A DNA stretch of 32,437 nucleotides, taken from NCBI GenBank assembly GCA_030641485.1, contig DAOWHJ010000016.1, positions 1-32,437 on the forward strand, read 5' to 3'. This document shows, one piece after another, positions 18,363 through 27,277 of this stretch. Origin of the DNA: Pseudomonadota bacterium (GTDB lineage Bacteria; Desulfobacterota; Anaeroferrophillalia; Anaeroferrophillales; Tharpellaceae). Under the pieces are notes generated by a model that was not told the origin of the DNA, searched no databases, and saw nothing but the letters and a program-made list of their open reading frames with translations. The position numbers were made by a program, and so were the translations under genes. How positions within the stretch are numbered: the stretch's first letter is position 1; every line of letters begins with the position of its first letter.

Positions 18363-20936
18363 TTAAAAAAATGATTGGGGGTCGATGTCCAGACGCCATT
18401 TCAGGGTGTTGGCAGTTGGTAGCATCGGGCGCCATTGACGGATGAAATTATGGAGTTCCGAGCGGTTTTGCGACTTTAGAAGCAGGCTCCAGCGGTAGTT
18501 GTTTTGAATCTTGACGATGGCCGAGGGGACCGGTCCTAAAAGGGCGATTGCAGGCAGGCTGAAATCGGGCTCATCAAGGTCCTGATTACTTAGATCGTCG
18601 AGGTTGCTTAACGTTGGGGCTGGTTGTTGGCCTAAAATCTGTTGACCGAGTGTTTTTGCCTGGTTCAAAAAATTGCGCACCAGCTCTTGGTTGGGACCGC
18701 TGGCACGGAGATTGGCCAGGTAAGAGAAGGGCGGGAACCTAAGTTCCTGTCGGTTTTGAATCTCCTCTTCATAAAAGGCTTCGTAGTCGTGGGCGGTGGC
18801 GGTCAAAACACTGTAGTGGTCAGGTTGCAGGGTTTGGACAATGACCTCTCCCGATGAACCCCCACGACCGCGCCCGGCCCGGCCCGCAACCTGGGCCAAG
18901 AGTTGAAAGGTTCTTTCAGGGGCGGTAAATTCCGGCATCTCCAAAGAGAGGTCGGCAAAAATTACGCCGACCAGATCGACCCCGGGGAAGTTATGGCCTT
19001 TAGCCAGCATCTGGGTGCCGAGCAGAACCTGGGCTTTGCCGGCGCGAAATTCTTCAATAATTCGACCAAGTTCACCTTTGCGCCGGGTTGCATCGCGATC
19101 GAGGCGCAGCACTTTGACTTCGGGGAAGTGTTTGCTTAAGCCCTCTTCAAGCTTTTGAATGCCGATGCCTAGAGGGAACAGGCGTTTGCCGCTGCATTTG
19201 GGACAAGTAGAAATTATGGGCTGCTGGCCGCCGCAATAGTGACAAACCAGCAGAGCTAAATTTTTATGGAAGGTCAAGTGGACCGAGCAGAGTTTACAGT
19301 CGGGCATATAGCCGCAATTTAAGCAGTAGAGAGTGCGGGAAAAACCGCGCTTATTAAGGAAGAGGATTACCTGGCGGTTGTTTGTAAAAACTGCCGCCAT
19401 TCGTTCCAGGAGTCGCGGGCTGAAACCATCCCAGGCAAACATGTTTTTTTGGGTTTTGGCAAGGTCGACAATCTCAACTTGCGGCATCGGTTTCTGATCA
19501 AGGCGCTCGGGTAGATGCAGAAGTTTGTAGCGTCCGTTTTGGGCACCATTGTAGCTGATCAGAGAGGGGGTCGCTGAGCCTAAGACGACACTACAGTTAG
19601 TCATCTGGCCTCGGAGCAGGGCCAGGTCACGGCCATTGTAGGCAAAGCCGGACTCCTGTTTGTAGGAGGGTTCATGCTCTTCGTCAACAATAATAATTCC
19701 TGGGTTTTTAAGTGGTGCAAATACTGCTGAACGGGCGCCAACGACAATTTTGGCTTTGCCAGAGGCAATCTGTCGCCACTGATCGTAGCGTTCACCACCG
19801 CTTAAACCACTGTGCAAAACCGCAACTAAAGAGCCGAATTCATGGACCAGGCGATCAACTAGCTCAATCGTTAAAGCGATCTCCGGAACCAGGTATATGG
19901 CCCCAGCACCCCGGTTGATAACTTCAGAAATGAGCTTGATGTAGATCTCGGTCTTGCCACTGCCGGTGACCCCGTGGAGGAGATAGGGCGAAAACTTATT
20001 CTGATCCAGATCCGGTTGAATCTGAGCAAAGATCTTATCTTGGCCCGGGGTTAAAACTACCTTCTCTTTCACGGTTGCCAGTGGAGCCTTATCATCATCG
20101 GTTAACGAGCGTAATTTGGGGATTTTAGCGACTTTAAGCCAGCCATTTTCTTGCCAGCGTTTGATTAAGGCGGCGCCACCAGTGAAGGTGCCAGTAAAAC
20201 GGCGCCGACTGAAAAAACCGCCGGCTTTGATAAACTCAATCAGCAGTTCTCGTTTATCCTTGGCAATTCGTGAGTTGTCGACCGCAGTAATGATTGCATC
20301 CTTATTTACGATTTCACAGATCAATTCAGTCTGCTCTTTAACCTGGGGTAAGAGCAGGCGTTCTTCACTTTTGATCGAGCCCGCTTTTTCCCAACGGGCT
20401 AGTCGGGATTTGAGGCGACTTAGAGGAATTGATTCGGCTATTTTAGTCGCGATTTCCGCTAGGGCTAGTGAACCCTCATTCGCTGTCAGCAGGTCAAGAA
20501 GTTCTGCCAAGAGAGGTGATTTGCTGCGAGTTACCGGGGGTGAGGCGTTTTCATTAAGACTGATAACTCTAAGTTGACGATACTGAAGACCACTCGGCAG
20601 CAGGGAAAAGAGGGCTTCACCCAACGGGACCTGATAGTAGTGGGCTGAACGCTGATAAAATTTAAGTTGTTCGGGGTTGAAGAGGGGGGCAGTATCAACC
20701 ACGGCCTTTAGCTTTTGTAAAATTACTCCATTTTTAAGATTCGGGGCCTCTTGGGTGATGGCTACGAGGTATCCGCTGGTCAATCGATTGCGAAAAGGTG
20801 CGAGAACCCTTTTTCCGATTGCAAGCTCACTGCTCAAGGCCGAGTCGTCAACCAGATAAGTGAAAATCGTATCCAGGGGTAGATTAAAAACTACTTGAGC
20901 ATAGAGAGGGGGTGAAAATGCAGGAGATGAAGACAT
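18363..20936 (-). CDS. priA: Primosomal protein N' (replication restart helicase PriA)
   Basis: This 857-residue superfamily 2 helicase restarts stalled replication forks by loading the replicative helicase. The N-terminal DNA-binding domain starts at about 10 (YAQVVFNLPLDTIFTYLV). Walker A is GVTGSGKT (322-329) and the DEEH box is at 418-421. The zinc-binding insert is complete with eight cysteines at 538, 541, 547, 550, 565, 568, 578 and 581. Helicase motifs LLGTQMLAKGHNFPGVDLV and QVAGRAGRG follow. It is somewhat longer than E. coli PriA (732) because of extra winged-helix-region sequence at about 140-280. Its ATG comes two bases after the mutS2 stop and has no ribosome binding site of its own, so it is likely translated by coupling. 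Confidence 0.95.
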   Translation of the reverse strand: MSSSPAFSPPLYAQVVFNLPLDTIFTYLVDDSALSSELAIGKRVLAPFRNRLTSGYLVAITQEAPNLKNGVILQKLKAVVDTAPLFNPEQLKFYQRSAHYYQVPLGEALFSLLPSGLQYRQLRVISLNENASPPVTRSKSPLLAELLDLLTANEGSLALAEIATKIAESIPLSRLKSRLARWEKAGSIKSEERLLLPQVKEQTELICEIVNKDAIITAVDNSRIAKDKRELLIEFIKAGGFFSRRRFTGTFTGGAALIKRWQENGWLKVAKIPKLRSLTDDDKAPLATVKEKVVLTPGQDKIFAQIQPDLDQNKFSPYLLHGVTGSGKTEIYIKLISEVINRGAGAIYLVPEIALTIELVDRLVHEFGSLVAVLHSGLSGGERYDQWRQIASGKAKIVVGARSAVFAPLKNPGIIIVDEEHEPSYKQESGFAYNGRDLALLRGQMTNCSVVLGSATPSLISYNGAQNGRYKLLHLPERLDQKPMPQVEIVDLAKTQKNMFAWDGFSPRLLERMAAVFTNNRQVILFLNKRGFSRTLYCLNCGYMPDCKLCSVHLTFHKNLALLVCHYCGGQQPIISTCPKCSGKRLFPLGIGIQKLEEGLSKHFPEVKVLRLDRDATRRKGELGRIIEEFRAGKAQVLLGTQMLAKGHNFPGVDLVGVIFADLSLEMPEFTAPERTFQLLAQVAGRAGRGRGGSSGEVIVQTLQPDHYSVLTATAHDYEAFYEEEIQNRQELRFPPFSYLANLRASGPNQELVRNFLNQAKTLGQQILGQQPAPTLSNLDDLSNQDLDEPDFSLPAIALLGPVPSAIVKIQNNYRWSLLLKSQNRSELHNFIRQWRPMLPTANTLKWRLDIDPQSFF

Positions 20937-20938
20937 GA

Positions 20939-23509
20939 TTAACGCTTAATCAATTCGACAATGGTGATTGCCGCCCTGCCAGCGGTATTGTCGGGGTGGG
21001 AAAAGCTGCTGACGTAGGGGAGTTCTTTTAAGGCCTCATGCAGGCCCTGGCGCAGGCGGCCGGTACCGTGACCGTGGATTAATTCGATGCGCTCCTGGCC
21101 GCCGACCACGGCTTGGTCGATAAATGGAATTAGCAGATTGATGGCTTCTTCAACTCGCTTGCCGACCAGATTAAGGACTAGGGTCGCACCTGAAAATGTC
21201 GGCCTACTCTTTGTGCCGGAGTGTTGGTTCTGCGCGAAGCGTTCCTGGTTGGCTTCATTAAGCCCAATAACGTTTCTGATCTTGACGGTGGCGTTGCCGG
21301 AATTTACGGCCTGCTCTTTACGGGTTTGTGGCAGGTGGCGATTGATCTTGTTCCGGTCGAGTTTGACCCGCAAATTGCCGTCAAGTAAAACCGTAAAACG
21401 CTTGCCGGTTTTCTCGATTGTGATAACGGTTGCCGTTTTGGTTTGGCCGGCCACCATCAGCCGGTCACCTTCTCTGATCTTGGCAAAATCAATCTTTGCC
21501 AGTTCAGATTGGCGTGCTGGTATAAGTTTTGAAACTTCAGCGTAGGCTTCGTTGAAGCTGCCACGTAATTTGCCAACCTTGATTTCTGGCAACTCTTCAG
21601 TTAATGCATTCTCGACAATTTGCTGCCGGACACCATCCAGCATAACTTTGCTGGTTTCAAGTTCATCAAGGCGGATTTTGAATTTCTGTCGCGCCTTTTT
21701 AACCAGTTTGCCAATCTCCTCTCGGGCGCTCTCTTTGACCTTCTCTTTTTCAGTTTCAAGCTCTAGAGTCAGGCGGGAGGCGCGCTCTTTTTCGATTCGG
21801 GCCTGTTGTTTTAGCTTAAGTAACTCAGTTTCATGGTTGGCGCTATTTGCTAAACGTCTCTCAAGCTGAGTTGCAAGGTTGGTAGTTCGGACCTCACTCT
21901 CATCCAGAAGTGAGCGGGCCTGTTCGATAAGCTCTTCGGTAAAACCGAGATTGTGGGCAATCATCAGGGCGTTACTGAGGCCGGGAACCCCATATTGCAG
22001 GTGGTAGAGAGGGCTGAAGGTTTTGGGGTCAAAAGCCACAGCGACACTGCAGACACCTTCGGTTTCGTAGGCGTATGATTTGACATCGTTATAGTGGGTT
22101 GTGACCATGAAAGTTATTTGTCGTCTTTTCAACTCCATCAAGACGGCCTGAGCCAGAGCCGCACCCTCTTTGGGGTCGGTGCCGACCCCCAACTCGTCCA
22201 AGAGAACCAGCGAACGCGAATCTGCAATCTCAAGTATTGCTTTAACCGCCAGCAGGTGGCCGGAAAACGTACTTAAAGATGCGGCCAGATTTTGTTCATC
22301 GCCGATGGTGGCTAAGACCTTACCGAAAAGTGGTACTCGGCTCTCTTTGGCAACTGGCAGTAACAAGCCACATCGCGCCATCAAGGCGATCAGGCCGGAA
22401 GTCTTTAGACTCACAGTTTTACCGCCGGTGTTGGCGCCAGAGATTATCAGGCCGTAGCGGGTCGCCGGAAACTCAATGTCGATTGCTATAACTTCAGATG
22501 GTTTAGCGGATGCCGCCAGCAACGGGTGGCGGGCTTTTTTTAGGGAAAATCCGTTTTCCTCCCAAGACTCAAGTAAAATTGGGGCACAGGCATTGATTTG
22601 CTGGGCAAATCGGGCTTTAGCCTGCAATTTATCAAGGGCGAAAACTTTAATCAAGGTCGAGTTGATTGAGGCTGTCGCCTCCCGCAGGCGATCAGCAATC
22701 ATCTTCAGAATTGCAATCTCCTCTTGTTTCTCTTCCTGGAGGAGCAAGGCTAAACCATTGTTGAGGGAGACACTGTTTAGAGGCTCGACAAAGAAGGTCT
22801 GTTTGGAACGGGAATGGTCATGAATAATGCCATCGATAGCCCCGCGAAAGTTGGTTCTTAAGGGGAGAACATAGCGTTGGTTGCGGATGGTGATCAAATT
22901 CTCCTGAATATAGGGTTCAAACTCAGGGCTGCTTAAAACGGCATTCAGATTGGTGTGAATCTGGCGTCGGGATGAGCCGATGCGACGACGAATATCTTTA
23001 AGCTCAAGGCTGGCGTTGTCACGAATATCCTCTTCATTGTTGATACAGCTTTCAATGAGTTTTAAGAGTGGTGTGAATGATTCGATTTCAGAAAAGGTTG
23101 GGGCGAGTGGTCGATATAGGGTTTCAGATTCTTCCGCGACCCGGTTGCGGTAGTCGCGAAGATTGCCTAAGGCGGCAAAGGTTCCGGCTATAAACAGCAG
23201 CTCACGCGGAGCCAGCCAGCTTTCAGGAAAGTGAACCTCTTCTAAAAAAGGTTCCAGGTCTTCAATGCCAGACAGCGGAACCGTGCCGGTTTCGGCAATT
23301 AAATCCTTGAAAGCTGCGGTCAAATTTAACTCTACACTCAACTGGGCCCAGGTTTTACTGGTTTCGACAGTGGTCGGTTTAAGGGCTAAAAGCTGGGCCT
23401 TTGCCGGGGCGGTGGCGGCCTGGTTAGCGACCAGGGCCAGAACTTTGTCAAGCTCGAGAATTCGGGCCGCGAGCTCCTCCGGGGTTAAAAGTGCAGGTTT
23501 TTCGTTCAT
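20939..23509 (-). CDS. mutS2: MutS2 family ATPase/endonuclease with C-terminal Smr domain
   Basis: This 856-residue MutS2 protein is linked to suppression of recombination or, in other bacteria, to rescue of collided ribosomes. The MutS-like core has Walker A GANTGGKT (358-365), Walker B LVLLDE (434-439) and the signature STFSGHL. A long coiled-coil KOW-like region (about 520-690) follows, and an Smr domain occupies 779-856. The Smr HGHGTG motif (812-817) is present, but the usual LDLRG motif reads LNLVG, so the conserved Asp and Arg are replaced and Smr nuclease activity may be altered. It starts eight bases after the yqeY-like gene and ends two bases before priA, so all are one transcription unit. 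Confidence 0.93.
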   Translation of the reverse strand: MNEKPALLTPEELAARILELDKVLALVANQAATAPAKAQLLALKPTTVETSKTWAQLSVELNLTAAFKDLIAETGTVPLSGIEDLEPFLEEVHFPESWLAPRELLFIAGTFAALGNLRDYRNRVAEESETLYRPLAPTFSEIESFTPLLKLIESCINNEEDIRDNASLELKDIRRRIGSSRRQIHTNLNAVLSSPEFEPYIQENLITIRNQRYVLPLRTNFRGAIDGIIHDHSRSKQTFFVEPLNSVSLNNGLALLLQEEKQEEIAILKMIADRLREATASINSTLIKVFALDKLQAKARFAQQINACAPILLESWEENGFSLKKARHPLLAASAKPSEVIAIDIEFPATRYGLIISGANTGGKTVSLKTSGLIALMARCGLLLPVAKESRVPLFGKVLATIGDEQNLAASLSTFSGHLLAVKAILEIADSRSLVLLDELGVGTDPKEGAALAQAVLMELKRRQITFMVTTHYNDVKSYAYETEGVCSVAVAFDPKTFSPLYHLQYGVPGLSNALMIAHNLGFTEELIEQARSLLDESEVRTTNLATQLERRLANSANHETELLKLKQQARIEKERASRLTLELETEKEKVKESAREEIGKLVKKARQKFKIRLDELETSKVMLDGVRQQIVENALTEELPEIKVGKLRGSFNEAYAEVSKLIPARQSELAKIDFAKIREGDRLMVAGQTKTATVITIEKTGKRFTVLLDGNLRVKLDRNKINRHLPQTRKEQAVNSGNATVKIRNVIGLNEANQERFAQNQHSGTKSRPTFSGATLVLNLVGKRVEEAINLLIPFIDQAVVGGQERIELIHGHGTGRLRQGLHEALKELPYVSSFSHPDNTAGRAAITIVELIKR

Positions 23510-23517
23510 CGATAGAA

Positions 23518-23961
23518 TTATCCCAAAAGCCTAGCAACCATCTGATTGACGGCCTTGCCATCGGCGCGACCAGCAACCTTTGGCATTACGACCTTCATCA
23601 CTTTTCCCATATCTTTTTTGCTTTCAGCTTGAGCTTCTGTGATCGCCTCTTTGACCAGCTGCTCGAGTTCAGCCTCGGGCAGAGCTGCGGGCAGGTACCC
23701 CTCAAGAACTGCGATCTCCTCACGCTCTTTGGCGGCAAGCTCGGGACGGTCACCTTTAGTGAATTGTTCGGCCGAATCGTTGCGTTGTTTCACCATGCGC
23801 GTAATGACCTGGAGAATATCTTCATCTTTAAGCTCACATTGATTTTCGATGCGGCGATTCTTGATTTCGGCGGTCAGCATGCGTAAAACCCCCAAGCGAA
23901 GTTTTTCCTTTTTGCGCATAGCATCTTTGACGGCGGTCGTAATCTCTTCTTGTAAACTCAT
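23518..23961 (-). CDS. GatB/YqeY domain protein
   Basis: This 147-residue protein is a stand-alone YqeY-type protein related to the C-terminal tRNA-binding domain of the GatB amidotransferase subunit. Typical segments are KLRLGVLRMLTAEIKN, GDRPELAAKEREEIAVLEGYLP and the C-terminal MGKVMKVVMPKVAGRADGKAVNQMV. The exact function is not established. An AAGGAG site lies ten bases before ATG 23961. It is the first gene of the minus-strand unit leading into mutS2 and priA, a neighbourhood consistent with information processing. Confidence 0.88.
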   Translation of the reverse strand: MSLQEEITTAVKDAMRKKEKLRLGVLRMLTAEIKNRRIENQCELKDEDILQVITRMVKQRNDSAEQFTKGDRPELAAKEREEIAVLEGYLPAALPEAELEQLVKEAITEAQAESKKDMGKVMKVVMPKVAGRADGKAVNQMVARLLG

Positions 23962-24083
23962 AAGTTTATAGCTCCTTACAAATTGAGGGCACTTTTGATA
24001 TTTTAATTGAGTAACTTACATACACAACAACAATCGAAAAGACAAGCCCGCTTGTCGGGGGATCGGCAAATTACACATTGGGC

Positions 24084-24112
24084 TTGACTCTGTTGACGGC
24101 ATCTAGTAGGCT
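24084..24112 (+). promoter_or_regulatory. Candidate sigma-70 promoter of the NYN gene
   Basis: TTGACT (24084-24089) and TAGGCT (24107-24112) are 17 bases apart, and the ATG follows about 50 bases later. The -10 match is weak. A small hairpin, GACAAG-CCCG-CTTGTC (24041-24056), lies just upstream in this divergent gap. Confidence 0.4.
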
Positions 24113-24163
24113 GATTTTTCCGTTTTCAAATAACATTTTCCAACCCTAAAGAGACTAAAATAG

Positions 24164-24928
24164 ATGGCTGAAAAAGAGCATACCCTGGCAGTTTTTATTG
24201 ATTTTGAGAACTTGGCCTTAGGGTTTAAAGGGCGCAAGAATAATGAGAGGTTTGAGATCTCAACCATATTGGCACGACTAGTTGAAAAGGGTAAGGTGAT
24301 TGCCAAAAAAGCTTATGCTGACTGGTCGAGTTACGCCAAGTTTAAGGAGGAGTTGCATGGGGAAGCGATCGAGTTGATTGAGATCCCTCGGCGTCGGATG
24401 ACTGGTAAAAATTCGGCCGATATTCGTCTCTGCGTTGACGCGATGGATATGTCTTATGCCAAGGATCATATCGATACCTTTGTTATTGTCTCCGGTGATA
24501 GCGACTTTTCACCTCTGGTTTCAAAATTGAAGGAGAACGGCAAGCAGGTGATTGGTATCGGTATGCGCGATAGCACCTCAGATCTCTTGAGTAATAACTG
24601 TGATGAGTTTCTCTTTTATGAAGATCTTGAACAGGCAGCCCAGACGACCCCGCCGGAGCTTGGCGGTGATATCTCAGAAGAGAAACGTGAAGCCTTCAAG
24701 CTGCTTTTCGATTCGATTACGGCTTTGATGCGTGAGAATAAAGAGGTACTCTGGTCGTCAATGATAAAACAGACGATGCAGCGTAAACGGCCCTCATTTA
24801 ATGAGTCAACTGCCGGCTACCGCTCTTTTAGCGAGATGCTGCTGGACGGTGCCAAACGTAATTATCTGCAGGTCAGTAAAGACAAAAAAAGCGGCACCCT
24901 GGTGGTTGATGGTTTCGGTAGTAAGTAG
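24164..24928 (+). CDS. NYN domain protein with C-terminal OST-HTH/LOTUS domain
   Basis: This 254-residue protein combines a NYN (PIN-like) RNase domain with a C-terminal LOTUS/OST-HTH domain, which binds RNA. The acidic catalytic residues are visible: D13 in [12 protein letters not shown]86 in [14 protein letters not shown], and D112/D114 in [12 protein letters not shown]. The LOTUS-like part runs from about 170 to 250 ([38 protein letters not shown]). By family it is probably an endoribonuclease acting on structured RNA; its target is unknown. It is followed 14 bases later by the pabA/trpG gene. The ribosome binding site is weak. Confidence 0.85.
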   Translation: MAEKEHTLAVFIDFENLALGFKGRKNNERFEISTILARLVEKGKVIAKKAYADWSSYAKFKEELHGEAIELIEIPRRRMTGKNSADIRLCVDAMDMSYAKDHIDTFVIVSGDSDFSPLVSKLKENGKQVIGIGMRDSTSDLLSNNCDEFLFYEDLEQAAQTTPPELGGDISEEKREAFKLLFDSITALMRENKEVLWSSMIKQTMQRKRPSFNESTAGYRSFSEMLLDGAKRNYLQVSKDKKSGTLVVDGFGSK

Positions 24929-24942
24929 AGAGGTTGGTCTCC

Positions 24943-25509
24943 ATGCTTTTGATGATCGATAACTACGACTCATTTACCTACAATATTGTTCAGTATTTCG
25001 GAATTCTGGGTGAAGAGGTGGTGGTTAAACGCAACGATGAGATTGATCTTTCCGGGATTGAAGCGCTCAAACCGGAACGGCTGGTTATCTCCCCGGGCCC
25101 CTGTACCCCGACTGAGGCCGGAATTTCAGTCGCCGCGATTAAGGCTTTTGCCGGAAAACTGCCGATCTTAGGAGTCTGTCTTGGGCATCAGAGTATTGGC
25201 GCGGCATTTGGGGCGACCATTGTTCGGGCCGAGCGGATCATGCACGGTAAAACCTCAGAGGTTGAACACGACGAGCGCGATCTTTTTAAAGATATTGCCA
25301 ATCCCTTCACTGCGACCCGCTACCACTCCCTGGTAATTGATCCCGCAACCATGCCGGCTGAACTTGAAGTTACCGCCCGGGCTTGTGATGATCAGGAGAT
25401 TATGGGGGTTCGTCATAAAGAGTATCCGATCTGGGGTATTCAATTTCATCCTGAATCTATCCTCACCGAAGCCGGCATGCCAATTCTGAAAAACTTTCTG
25501 AGTTTATAA
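24943..25509 (+). CDS. pabA: Glutamine amidotransferase subunit (PabA/TrpG)
   Basis: This 188-residue class I glutamine amidotransferase supplies ammonia from glutamine to aminodeoxychorismate synthase (folate) or anthranilate synthase (tryptophan). It starts with [15 protein letters not shown], has the oxyanion segment [11 protein letters not shown] (50-60), nucleophile Cys79 in [10 protein letters not shown], and His169/Glu171 in QFHPES. Length is typical. The start was set at ATG 24943, since upstream in-frame TTG and GTG codons extend it by only three residues and lie too close to the GAGAGG site. No pabB or trpE lies nearby, so it is an orphan subunit that may serve both pathways, as in some bacteria. 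PabA versus TrpG cannot be decided. Confidence 0.85.
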   Translation: MLLMIDNYDSFTYNIVQYFGILGEEVVVKRNDEIDLSGIEALKPERLVISPGPCTPTEAGISVAAIKAFAGKLPILGVCLGHQSIGAAFGATIVRAERIMHGKTSEVEHDERDLFKDIANPFTATRYHSLVIDPATMPAELEVTARACDDQEIMGVRHKEYPIWGIQFHPESILTEAGMPILKNFLSL

Positions 25510-25609
25510 GTTAGGGTATCTTACTATCCATGTAGGGTTAGTTTCCCCTGGGGATATATCCGGGTATCCTTCACATTTTGGCAGTTTGAAACTAAAGCCG
25601 AGCACTCCC

Positions 25610-26536
25610 ATGGGCAACATAATTACGACAATTATCCCAATTTTTATGCTGATTATGTTGGGGGCCGGAGCACGAAAATTCGGTTTTATGAAGACCGATT
25701 TTATCGCCGCTGCCAACCGCCTGGTTTTTTTTCTGGCGATCCCCGCCCTGGTCTTTCGGGCCCTGACTAAAGCTTCATTACGTTCCGAATTCGATCTCTG
25801 GTCGGTAATTATGATGAATATTGCCGTCCTGCTGGTGGTGATGCTTGCGGTTTTTTGCAACCGCTGGCAGAAAACACCGAATACCCCTCTGCAAGGAACC
25901 TTTGCCCAATCGACTATTCATGGTAACCTGGGCTATATCGGGTTGGCGGTGGCCTTTTACTACCTTGATGAGAGTGGTTTTGCACGGGCCAGTATGCTGG
26001 TGGGTTTCTTGATGATTCTCCAGAATCTTTTGGGGGTGGTGCTCCTGCACTACTACTGCTGTGAGAATAACGTATCTCGTCGGGCGCGCGACTTTCTCCT
26101 GCCGGTCTTATTTAATCCAGTTATTCTCGCGGCTCTGTCCGGGATTATTTTTAATCTCAGCGGTCTGCCGATGCCCCAGATTTTTGATCGCTTTTTGTTG
26201 ATTTTAAGCGGTCTGGCCTTGCCGATGGGTCTCTTGCTGATCGGTGCCTCAATCTCTTTTGCCCTGCTTAAGCAGTGGCTGCCGCAGGCAGCCTTGGTCG
26301 CTTTTTTTAAGTTACTTTTGTTGCCAGCACTGGGTTGGTTACTTTTTCGTTTGGTCGGAGTTGAGTCGCAAACCTTTACCCCGGCTCTAATCCTGCTCGC
26401 CGCGCCAACCGCCACCCTGACCTATGTTATGGCCAGAGAGATGGGCGGTCATGTCGACCTGGCGGTGGCGTCGATCTCCTTAACTACAATTCTTTCAGCA
26501 TTTAGTTACGCCTTTTGGCTGGGTCTGTTAAATTGA
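25610..26536 (+). CDS. AEC family transporter (auxin efflux carrier-like permease)
   Basis: This membrane protein of about 308 residues belongs to the AEC family (BART superfamily), which exports or imports organic acids. It has about ten hydrophobic segments: the N-terminal IPIFMLIMLGAGARKFGF, the middle HGNLGYIGLAVAFYYL motif, and the second half with LSGLALPMGLLLIGASISF and LAAPTATLTYVMAREMGG. The last motif is characteristic of the family. The reading frame is open from TTG 25586, but ATG 25610 matches the family N-terminus. No obvious ribosome binding site is present. The substrate is unknown. It stands 100 bases after pabA. Confidence 0.85.
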   Translation: MGNIITTIIPIFMLIMLGAGARKFGFMKTDFIAAANRLVFFLAIPALVFRALTKASLRSEFDLWSVIMMNIAVLLVVMLAVFCNRWQKTPNTPLQGTFAQSTIHGNLGYIGLAVAFYYLDESGFARASMLVGFLMILQNLLGVVLLHYYCCENNVSRRARDFLLPVLFNPVILAALSGIIFNLSGLPMPQIFDRFLLILSGLALPMGLLLIGASISFALLKQWLPQAALVAFFKLLLLPALGWLLFRLVGVESQTFTPALILLAAPTATLTYVMAREMGGHVDLAVASISLTTILSAFSYAFWLGLLN

Positions 26537-26767
26537 CAAAATTCAGGGTTGCATGAACTGTAAAGAGTGGGAAGCAGAGGGCCATGAAAAATATGTTAAC
26601 TATACCGGGATCATACTGATCAGAGCCGGGAGCCAGCCGAGTCAGCAGGCCCGTACAGTACATTAGTAGCAAACTCCATCCAGCCCAATAGATTCAGACA
26701 GTAATAGTCGGGTAACATTCAGCTTGCCAAGCTGGAGGGGCAACTGAAAGTACAGGAGGACTGAGTT
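26537..26767. other. Intergenic region before the CoA-binding protein gene
   Basis: This 231-base gap has no credible gene. It contains short self-complementary elements, such as GATCA-TAC-TGATC (about 26612-26624) and CAGCTT-GCC-AAGCTG (26720-26734). The latter lies about 25 bases before the ribosome binding site of the next gene. An eleven-codon ATG frame at 26584 is too short to support. Confidence 0.4.
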
Positions 26768-27205
26768 ATGCGAGCCGGTGATATGGTTATCAGCGCGACC
26801 GAGGGCGAGATTAAAGAGATTTTCACCAAGACCCAAACGATTGCCATTGTCGGGCTCTCTCCTAAGCCTGAAAAAGATAGCAACAAAGTTGCAGAATACT
26901 TGCAGATGGCTGGCTATAGAATTATCCCGATCTATCCGCAGGCCGAGGTAATCTTGGGCGAGAAGGTCTATCGCAACCTTGATGAGATTGACGAAGTAAT
27001 AGATCTGGTTAATATCTTTCGTAAAACAGAATTTATTGCAACGATTGTTGATAAGGTTCTCGCTCGCGATGATGTTAAATGTGTTTGGACCCAACTTAAT
27101 CTGGTCGACAACCTGGCGGCGAAAAAAGTTTTATCTTCCGGGCGCTGTGTGGTTCAGGATCTTTGTACCAAAATTGAACATCAGAGACTATTCCCTGCCA
27201 GCTGA
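26768..27205 (+). CDS. CoA-binding domain protein (YccU-like)
   Basis: This 145-residue single-domain protein has the CoA-binding Rossmann fold related to the succinyl-CoA synthetase alpha subunit. The nucleotide-binding loop is TIAIVGLSPKPEKDSNKVAEYL, followed by YRIIPIYPQAEVILGEKVYRNLDEI and VWTQLNLVDNLAAKK. The family is widespread, and its biological role is not known. A perfect AGGAGG site lies eight bases before the ATG. The crotonase-family gene follows about 70 bases downstream, also CoA-related, so the two may act together; this is inference. Confidence 0.85.
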   Translation: MRAGDMVISATEGEIKEIFTKTQTIAIVGLSPKPEKDSNKVAEYLQMAGYRIIPIYPQAEVILGEKVYRNLDEIDEVIDLVNIFRKTEFIATIVDKVLARDDVKCVWTQLNLVDNLAAKKVLSSGRCVVQDLCTKIEHQRLFPAS

Positions 27206-27277
27206 ATTGTTACAAAGTACGATTAATTAATGAGATTCTCAAGCTCTATAACCTATAATGAAGTGAGGAAAGTAGAT

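Noticed and set aside
26584-26619. Eleven-codon ATG frame with a GAGGG-like site
   Set aside because: Too short, no conservation can be judged, and nothing suggests a leader peptide (no run of one amino acid, no attenuator).
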